Below are positions 56,824 to 64,000 of a DNA stretch of 64,000 bases, piece by piece. A program made the position numbers and the translations under genes. Below the pieces are notes generated by a model. It was not told the DNA's origin, did not search any database, and worked only from the letters and a program-made list of their open reading frames with translations. How positions within the stretch are numbered: the first letter of the stretch is position 1; each line of letters opens with the position of its first letter. The stretch comes from Turnera subulata (lineage: Eukaryota; Streptophyta; Magnoliopsida; Malpighiales; Passifloraceae): positions 62,001 through 126,000 of the forward strand of contig JAKUCV010004350.1 of assembly GCA_028386065.3 (NCBI GenBank), given 5' to 3'.

Positions 56824-58549
56824 GGTGGCGTTGGGCGTCGTCGTCTTGGCTTCGATCAAACCCGGAGGAGGTGACCCGGAGGGCTCAGTGAGTTAGACTC
56901 AAAAGGCTGAGGCTGCTTTTTCGAGGTTCCGGGAGTTTTTGTGTGGTGGGTTTGGGTTTGGTTTTTTTTTTGGTTCTTTAATAAGTTGTTGTTATTACAA
57001 CCATGCAGCCTTTGCATGTGCCCCTCTCATTGAGGAAATTTATATTGGCTGTTAGTTTAGCCAGACCATGTTGTCTTGTCCTTGTACAAACTTTAAAAGC
57101 TTCTGTGTGACCCCAATCCGGATCTAATTTAAAGCGTGTGATTGTGTGTGACTGTGACGATGTAACCGAGGGAGGGAGGGATGGATGTATTGACCAAAAA
57201 AGATACTAAAACCAAGGGGTGGGTGGATGTTATCCTTGGATGAGAACAGAAGCAGTACTTGGAAAAGTACCAATGAGTCTGATAGTGTATGGGGGGGCTG
57301 GGAAAAAAGAAAAAGTAATGGCCATAGTTGTAATGCTCGCTCGATACGGTAAGGATGTTTCCTAGAAATCATCAAGTTAGACAAACAAGGAAGGAGTGAT
57401 GTAAAAGAATAGGTTTGGATATTCCTCTTAATGCTCAGTCATGGGGTGGTGGTGGTGGTTGTAGTAAAACTGTCAACACCACCCACAGTGACATGGTTTT
57501 GTTTTGTATATTAACCAAAAAAAAAAAAAAAAGACGAGGGTTTTTTTTAAAATAAATAAAAAAAGAATATTTATCACTCGTTGTCCTTTGTCACACTCGT
57601 GGGTGGCTCCGTGCGGGTTAGCTTGTGATTTGGAGGGATTGTTTATCGCTGTTGTTTGTTGAATTTGTCAGTTTTGGCGTGCATAACTCGTGGGCGGTTT
57701 TCTATGGCCGTTCTTTCTTGAACTCCAAAGAAATGCATTACCCAATTTTGGTCCCCAGCATGCAATTCGCGGGTACTTTTTTTGACTCCTCACAAAAAAA
57801 AAATTTTTATTGTTAATGTATTCCAATCAATTGTGAAAAAGTGATAAATTGCATCTCCTACTTGCCTGCCACTGATTTTTTTTTTATGTTAGAAGAATAT
57901 TCCAGTCGATTACCGAACTAATCTCTCCACTGATCTTCTTTTTAAGGGTGTCATTTCAAAAAATTTTAAAGATGACTAGATGGACTTGTAGAATGTTCCT
58001 AGGTAAGGTATACTTATGTTATAGATCAACAAGTTTTATACTAACCAATGTAAGATTGGTCAAGGTGGTAAGTAAGGTCTCGGATTCTGAGTCCTAATGT
58101 ATATATAAACTTTATGTTAAAAAATTTGATTTATCTAACGTAGTCATGTGCACAATTCGATTCAAATTAGTAAGAGTAAAGCTCTGGATATCACCCCTTA
58201 AAATATAAAAAGTACATTCCAATTCAATTCCAAGAAATAGAAATTACTTTTGGGATGGGGTCATCTTGTAACTATAATAAATTAGAAAAAATATTTAGAA
58301 CAATTAACAAGATTGGAAAAAACTACTTTATAACTTTACATAAGGTAGTACTATAGCATCAAAAAAAACATAAGGTAGTACTATATTCCAAATGATACTC
58401 TTATCTTTAAAAGAAAAAAATTATCGAAGAAACCATAGCAGCTTTTTTTTTTATATATAGGAAAGAAAACAAAAAACAAAACTTGATTGGGGCACATGCT
58501 CGACATGATAACAGTATTTGGGTTTAGACTATTCTGACCAATTTTTATA
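56824..58549. other. LPLAT upstream region and intergenic DNA
   Basis: Presumed LPLAT promoter, then AT-rich spacer. The GTG-repeat near 57445-57462 and the A run near 57517-57532 are low-complexity. CAGTGACATGGTTTTG before that A run faintly resembles the retroposon at 52936, but no target duplication is seen. A micro-insertion lies at 58338-58385. Confidence 0.55.
58338..58385 (+). mobile_element. Micro-retroposon (12 nt) with 18-bp exact TSD
   Basis: ACATAAGGTAGTACTATA at 58338-58355 and 58368-58385 flank GCATCAAAAAAA and nothing else. The duplicated target is longer than the insert. The five non-A bases match the tail (AGCATCA-n) of L1 element A. Confidence 0.78.
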
Positions 58550-58558
58550 GTTATCTCT
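58550..58558. repeat. Left 9-bp TSD of the foldback element
   Basis: GTTATCTCT, repeated at 59280-59288. Nine-base duplications typify Mutator-like elements. Confidence 0.85.
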
Positions 58559-59279
58559 GGACTAATGTCTTTCTTGGTACTTGTATTGTTCTTGATTATC
58601 ACAATTCATATATGTGTTTTAATTTGGTCATATTTCATCCCTCAATTAAGTTCGATTGGCCTAATTTGGTTATTTTGATCATTTTATCCAGTTTTTTCAC
58701 CCGGATTCTTCACCTAACCAACCCGAAACCCGGTGGATACCCAAAGCCTAACCGAAACCCAACCCGAACTGGACTTTTATTATTATTATTATTATTTTTA
58801 TTTCATTTTATTGTTTTTTTTTCAAAAATTTTAATTATAAAAGTAGATTTTTTTTTTCGTTCTAGTAATCTGCAATCTATTTTTAGTTCTAAAAATAGAT
58901 ATTTGGATTATCGGGTGGGAAGGTGTTTGGGTCGAAAAGAAAATAGATTGCAGATTACCAGAACGAAAAAGAAATATTTATTTTAGAATTATAATTTTTG
59001 GAAAAAAATAAAATAAAGGGAAAAAGAAAATAATAAAGATTGTCTAGTTCGGGTCAGGCTTCGGTTAGGCTTTAGGTATCCATCAAGTCTCGGGTCAGTT
59101 AGGTGAAGAATCCGAGTGAAAAAAACTAATACATCATTGATTTAAGGGGTAAAACGGTTAAAATAACTAAATTAGACAAATCGGACTTAATTGAGGGATA
59201 AAATGTGACTAAATTGAACTACATGTATGAATTGTGATAATCAAGAGCAACACAAGTACCAAAACAAAGGCATTAGTCC
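58559..59279. mobile_element. Mutator-like foldback (long inverted repeat) element
   Basis: A 721-bp element whose two halves are inverted copies of about 330 bases each around a short centre near 58900-58920. The ends read GGACTAATG...CATTAGTCC. Matching pairs include GATTATCACAATTCATA near the left end with its complement near the right end, and AATCTGCAATCTATTTT versus AAAATAGATTGCAGATT near the centre. A 9-bp duplication GTTATCTCT flanks it. Long terminal inverted repeats plus 9-bp TSD indicate a non-autonomous MULE. No transposase; the ORF at 58612-58986 is read-through of the hairpin. A transcript through it would fold into a very long hairpin. Confidence 0.88.
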
Positions 59280-59288
59280 GTTATCTCT
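59280..59288. repeat. Right 9-bp TSD of the foldback element
   Basis: GTTATCTCT, copy of 58550-58558. Confidence 0.85.
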
Positions 59289-59344
59289 GTTTCAGTACAA
59301 CCCGGAGTTCTAAAACAGTTCGATCTAATTCCGGTAGCAAAAAT

Positions 59345-59482
59345 TGGGCCGTCAAGCTAGAATAAAAGAGGACTTATAAGCCCATTTACTCAAAATCATT
59401 AAGTCCAGTCTGTTATTCTTGTTACTAATTATCAAAGGGGAAAAAAGGGGCAACAAACGTCGTTTTTCATCATAAACCCTAA
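59345..59482 (+). promoter_or_regulatory. Site II and telo-box promoter motifs of RRP36
   Basis: TGGGCC at 59345-59350 and TGGGCT (minus strand, 59379-59384) are site II elements, and AAACCCTAA at 59474-59482 is a telo-box. This combination is a known signature of plant ribosomal protein and ribosome biogenesis promoters. It lies about 580-720 bases upstream of the RRP36 start codon. A 5' UTR intron (about 59645-59940, ending TTTTCCAG) would bring the motifs close to the transcription start. The motifs are visible; the regulatory role is inferred. Confidence 0.65.
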
Positions 59483-60060
59483 TCTCTTTCCATTCCAAAT
59501 CGGCAAAATCGTAATCGGCACCGGATACCTCCTCATCACCGGTCACCACCGCAGTTCCACTCGCCGGAGAACTAAGCCACACTATCGCAGCATCAAATTG
59601 GCAACAGAACAGGCATCTCTCGCTTTCAAAATCTCTTCTTTCTGTGTAGCTGTATATCTAAATTCATATTTCTTAAGTTTCAGCTAATACACTATATTAG
59701 ATTCTTCAATGTTTGTTCAACGTCAAAATTACTTTTCGTCAGCTTCTTGTACGTCTTGCTTTGGTGGTGAATTACTTGCTTCACATTATTGAGTTATTAC
59801 GTTGTTTCTTTCTTCACCTTTTCACTAGCTATTAATATGTTTTGTGTGTGTTACTTTTGACATAATACATTGGTTTGTGTTATTGCTCTGTATAGGTTAT
59901 ACATAGAATCTCTAACCCTAAAATGTTATTGCTTTTCCAGGTTTGAGACCAGGCCGGCCTCTTATCACTTGTGGAAGATATCAAACTAGTTCTCTTTTTG
60001 TCTCTGCTAATTGCCTTTCAAAACTTTTGAAGCAAAAAAATAAATAAATAAAGCAGAAAA

Positions 60061-62911
60061 ATGAATAAGCGCAATTCTGGAGTCACCAACTCAAGAGCTC
60101 TTGCTGTGGAGACTAAAGAAAAGGACGAATATTCGTCTTCTGAAGAAGAAGAAGAGGATTTGGTATTTTATGAGCTCCTTAAATTCTTTTGAAATATCCA
60201 TGAACAGTTGGTTTTACGTGATAGCTTGATTGCTTTTGTAATTTCGTGGGCAGGAAAGAGAGATTCAGAACGAACTGGCGGATGTGACATTCGAGGAGCT
60301 ACTAAAGGCAAGATCTGATGGGTCTCATTCTGTTTTCAGAAAGCCTAGTGAAGAGAATAAATCTGGGAGAGCTAACAAGAACAGGTACTTCTTAACAATT
60401 ATTAGTGGAAATTAGGGGTGAGCAATGGATCGAAATAGATTACTTTGGTTTGCTTAGATCATTTTCTGAAGGAAATTCTATATTATGTAAAAGAAATTTG
60501 TGCGTTTGTCGTTTTACTGTCTCCAGGTTTGGTGTTGATATGTCTTGTGTCTGTGTTCAGGCCAATGGAGGTTAGCTGCAAGAAACCAGTGAGCAGGTTT
60601 CGTGAGGTTGTTCAGGTGCCTAAAAAGGTATGTTTCCTCTATCGCATCAGATGTTGCCATATAGATTGAGAAGTGCAATTTGTGCTTTTGGGGAAAAATT
60701 GTATTGGTTTCTGTAATTGAAGTTTGCTATTGGTTTTGTTTTGGTCTACTTTTCTCTTTTGATTGTGTGTTTTGGCCTCACGATTTTGTTTTGGGAGTAA
60801 GCAAGAAGTTTCAGTTTTGAGATTGGGCTGTACTGCTGGAAACTCTTAAATCGTTTCAGATTTCATTGATGTTTTTTCAAATGGCTAGTTTTCAGTCGAT
60901 AGTTGTGGGTTAAAGGCCTGAGGTGATATTAGCAATTTATTGCTTTTGGATCTATAGGCCGTCTTCTTTTCATGTATTTAAGTGTTAAAAGAGATAGATG
61001 ATAATGTTTTCTTATTGTTGCCTGTTTTAGCAAATAAAATTTTAACCTGGAATGCACTATTGTTTGACATCTCAAGGGTGTGAAAACTCATATTTTATAC
61101 CATGCAAATGTTATGATGATGGTTCCATCTGTCACAGTTTCTTAGTTTTTTCCAGTCAGCTATACTCTTGATTTTGATACATGGGTGTTAGTTTTGTGTT
61201 TACAGATGGTACGTGATCCCCGCTTTGAGTCTTTATGCGGTAACCTTGATGTTGATGGGTAAGTCTCTTTAGCCTATCAAGACCTTTTGGTGAAGCGTGC
61301 ACTTTGATTTGATTTCTCTTACATGTGGTGTAATGACTTCACCTGTGGAAGTTAATTTCGCTCCTTTCCTTTAATATTCAGAGTCTTGTCTTTACTAGCC
61401 AATGAGACTAGGGGACATGAATTCAGACTTGGAAGTTCCTTCCTTGAACAAGGAAAGAAAAAAGAATATTTGAGTGGCTGATGGATGTTAATGCTATAAT
61501 TTTGCTTGTGATTAAACTATCAACAACAAAAATTGATGTGCTTCATTTGAGTCTTCCTCTTATCCTGTTTATGCAACTGGAAAATTGTTATTGGGTTTTG
61601 TAGGTTTAGGAAAAGATACAATTTCCTATACGAGAATGACCTTCCTACTGAAAAAGAGGTACGCGTTTATTGTATTCATCAAGGACCATCCTTTTCTCCT
61701 TCTGTTCCTTGCCCTAATTGCATTCTTTTGCATCTGAAGGAACTGAAGAAGCAGCTGAAGAAATCTAAGGATCCAGAAGTTATTAATCAACTAAAGAACC
61801 GTATATCATGGATTGTAAGTGCTTCGGTGTTGGATGGAATTTATTTCCCCCAATCTAGTTGAATGGCTGCTTAGGTAATTTCTAAACCTCCTTTTAACCT
61901 TGTTAGCCATGTCTTGGCAGGACAAACAATTAAAGTTTGATTCAACAAAGAGTACTGATAAAGCAATACTTGCTGAGCACAAAAAGAAAGAAAGAGAAGC
62001 TGCAAAGCAAGGCAAACAGCCGTTTTACCTTAAGAAATGTAATTCTCTCTCTCTCTCTCTCTCTCTCTCTAATGTATCTGTGTGGCATCACTCTCGTCAT
62101 GCTATATTGCCAGTGGAAGTGCCTGCTTCTTTATTATGCTATACTGTTGATTTGCTATCTCTGTCTTCGTGTAAGGATCTTAGAAACCTGAGCTTCCGGG
62201 GAGCCTGAAAGATCACTTATTATTTGGTGGTCTGACTCAAGAATGATATGGATGATTTTTTTTTTATTTTTCCTTTCATTAAATAGTAAGATGTGCAGAG
62301 AGAGTATTTATTGTGAAAAAGGTGCAAGTGAATTTGATCAAAATGGTGATAGTTTTGCCAGTGAGAGTTGGTAATTCAAAGAACTGGTGGCATTTGAGAT
62401 ACTTGTTTTTTAATGTCGGAACTCATGCTAATGGCCCACTGTTGCTATGAAATTAGTTGTAGACTTAAGCTAAGTCCTTTGGAGAATCATCCATTGCTGG
62501 TGCAAAGGTTCTGTGGCTGTAATTTTGTACTTTCCGGTTCTTGATTATTTAGTTCTCTTTTTTGGTGGTATTTTGGGTCAGTCCATGTAGTTCCTAACAC
62601 CATTTACTCTTAATGTAAATGGATAAAGGATGTTGTTTGTCAGTTGATGAGTGCTGATTTCTTTTGTTTTTTGCAGCCGAAATACGGAAGCAAAGGCTCC
62701 TTGATAAATTCAACAAGCTCAAGGTAAACCTATAACTTGTATCCTGTTATGCATCAAGCCTGTTAGGGCACTGTTTCCTCACTAATCAATCGTGCAATGT
62801 GATCAGGAATCTGGCAAGCTTGATTCCTTTATTGAGAAAAGGAGAAAGAAGAATGCAGCAAAGGACCGCAGGTTCATGCCATATCGAAGGCCTGGTACTG
62901 AGGAACAGTAA
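60061..62911 (+). CDS. RRP36-like rRNA biogenesis protein
   Basis: A nucleolar SSU-processome component needed for early pre-18S rRNA cleavages. Nine exons (60061-60162, 60254-60384, 60561-60627, 61206-61258, 61604-61658, 61740-61814, 61921-62038, 62677-62723, 62807-62911), all GT-AG and in phase, give 250 residues. The N-terminus is acidic (SSSEEEEEDL). Then come the RRP36/DUF947 features: FEELLKARSDG, KKPVSRFREVVQVPKK, RDPRFESLCGNLD, FRKRYNFLYENDLP, a Lys-rich helical region, KQGKQPFYLKKSE, and the terminal RRKKNAAKDRRFMPYRRP block. The highly basic C-terminal half fits RNA or pre-ribosome association. Intron 7 begins with a (CT)n run. The promoter carries site II and telo-box motifs, agreeing with the role. 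Confidence 0.94.
62044..62070. repeat. (CT)n microsatellite in RRP36 intron 7
   Basis: A run of TC dinucleotides starting 6 bases after the end of exon 7. Confidence 0.93.
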
Positions 62912-64000
62912 AGCTGAAGAGTATGAGGTCTCTTGTTGCTTAGGCTGTATATTTTTGTCCCTTTGTTTCTGTGGCCTTCAATTAATAGTGTAATTTGAGT
63001 TTCCCAGTGCAGTCGCCTCTAGGTGTTTGAGGTTTCCGTTTTTGTTTTTCGGGATTCCTATACAAGGTAACAGAAGGAGGTTACCATATCAGACCCAAAA
63101 AAAAGGAGGTTACCATATTTTTGTGTTGTGCTTTCTGTTTGGCCACAAGGTGCTGATATGATACAGTGCATTTAGTTTACAGTTAATGTCATTGCAGACA
63201 GTAATTCAGTTACCGCTCCTGGAAATGCATCAAGTTTTGTGTTATGGTAGAAAAAAAGGCTGCAAGCTGGCTATATTTTGCAAGTTTTGTTTTAATGCCA
63301 CTTACAATCCAACTCTCATTAGGGTAGAATCAACTTTAACTAAAAGTTGTGTGCCGAGGTCCAGGATATGTCGATGGGATTCCAGATGGTTCTGCGGTGT
63401 TGGCATGAGCTACGACAATCGTAGCCATATAACTCTGTTTCTTAGTATGGGGAGCAGCTTGAAAGAAGCTGAAGAGGAGTATTAAGAGTATTCCAAGTCA
63501 TCTTAATAACATTTTTCTTGATTTTGTGAAATGTCTCTATGATCCCAACCATTATAATGCTGGAAAATGCTGTTTTGAAGGAAACCTATATCACCACTAA
63601 AGCTTAATTGCATTGAAAGTCATAATGCTTGATCTTATTAAATGGCCGCCCATGGCTAAAGATAATAATAAAATTAATTTCTGTTTGGAGTTTTCTATTT
63701 GAAATTCAGGCCTCTGCCATCTGGTTATACTTCCACCAATTAGCACATCAGGGTTGCTAAGTGATTATATTTTAAAGATGGCATTAAAACTCATAACTAA
63801 GGTGATTACGTAACCTTCACCAAGCTGATCTCTTTGCTTTTCAGAGTAGCATTATCATTCCTTTCTCAAAAGTAGTCTCTTAGACCTTAGCTTAGGTCGA
63901 GCACTTGTGACTTTTAACCACCTTACACCCATCAATTATTCATTATCCTTTCTTGATCAACAATGTTATAGCCTCCAAAAATTTTCTTATTAAATTCTGC
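62912..64000. other. RRP36 3' region and intergenic DNA
   Basis: 3' UTR and downstream DNA of the RRP36 gene, with a micro-insertion at 63074-63118. The ORF at 63186-63485 shows no recognisable homology. Nothing else is supported up to the window end. Confidence 0.55.
63074..63118 (+). mobile_element. Micro-retroposon (13 nt) downstream of RRP36
   Basis: AAGGAGGTTACCATAT at 63074-63089 and 63103-63118 (16 bases, exact) flank CAGACCCAAAAAA. It lies about 165 bases after the RRP36 stop codon, probably in or near its 3' UTR. Confidence 0.7.

Noticed and set aside
57481..57532. Possible third copy of the 32-kb retroposon family ending in a long A run
   Set aside because: Only CATGGTTTTG plus the A tail match, and no target duplication was seen.
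58612..58986. 124-codon ORF within the foldback element
   Set aside because: Runs through one arm and the centre of the inverted repeat; no homology recognised.
60413..60430. TAGGGGTGAGCAATGG in RRP36 intron 2, like the hAT terminus at 6047
   Set aside because: No inverted partner end or 8-bp duplication was found nearby; could be a solo relic or chance. A similar TTAGGGGTGTGCAA near 9910 also has no partner.
1..64000. CRISPR arrays, operons, bacterial signals, rRNA or tRNA genes
   Set aside because: None is expected in plant nuclear DNA and none was seen; I did not find a convincing tRNA cloverleaf or known miRNA by eye, but a dedicated scan was not possible.

Overview
This is nuclear DNA of a flowering plant, probably a woody eudicot; the species cannot be read from the sequence. 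The evidence is AT-rich intergenic DNA, short GT-AG introns, a nuclear-encoded chloroplast EF-Tu, plant-type gene families (DREB/ERF, STP, DTX/MATE, plant BAG, LPLAT-type MBOAT) and plant L1 and Ty1/copia retrotransposons.

Seven host genes are supported. On the minus strand: a DREB-type AP2/ERF factor (8909-9562), a BAG co-chaperone regulator (39300-40548, 4 exons), nuclear tufA (50235-51650, single exon) and an LPLAT-type lysophospholipid acyltransferase (53091-56823, 8 exons). On the plus strand: an STP-type monosaccharide/H+ symporter (14989-17036, 4 exons), a DTX/MATE efflux carrier (19983-21590, single exon) and an RRP36-like 18S rRNA processing factor (60061-62911, 9 exons). Multi-exon models were rebuilt by hand; every junction has GT-AG ends and keeps phase. 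The genes are unrelated in function and separated by kilobases, as is normal for a plant chromosome.

Between them lies a transposon landscape: a non-autonomous hAT element (6047-6799, 8-bp TSD); a 5'-truncated L1 (11598-14159, 17-18 bp TSD); an L1 with an intact 1374-codon ORF2 that begins 6 nt before its start codon (23545-27704, 17-bp TSD); a dimeric SINE-like retroposon with snRNA-promoter-like motifs (32226-32552, 17-bp TSD); a young Ty1/copia element with near-identical LTRs and a disrupted polyprotein (32700-37486, 5-bp TSD); a decayed L1 fragment (42342-44127); a decayed copia fragment (44490-47374); and a Mutator-like foldback element (58559-59279, 9-bp TSD).

The least ordinary signal is a recurring micro-insertion: 12-70 bp segments ending in an A run, each flanked by 12-18 bp direct repeats. 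Several end in the same 3' motif (AGCATCA-n or TTCTCA-n) as the larger L1s in the window. They look like extreme 5' truncations of LINE-mobilised RNA. One duplicates the last codons of the ERF gene, one lies in a BAG intron and one lies just downstream of RRP36.
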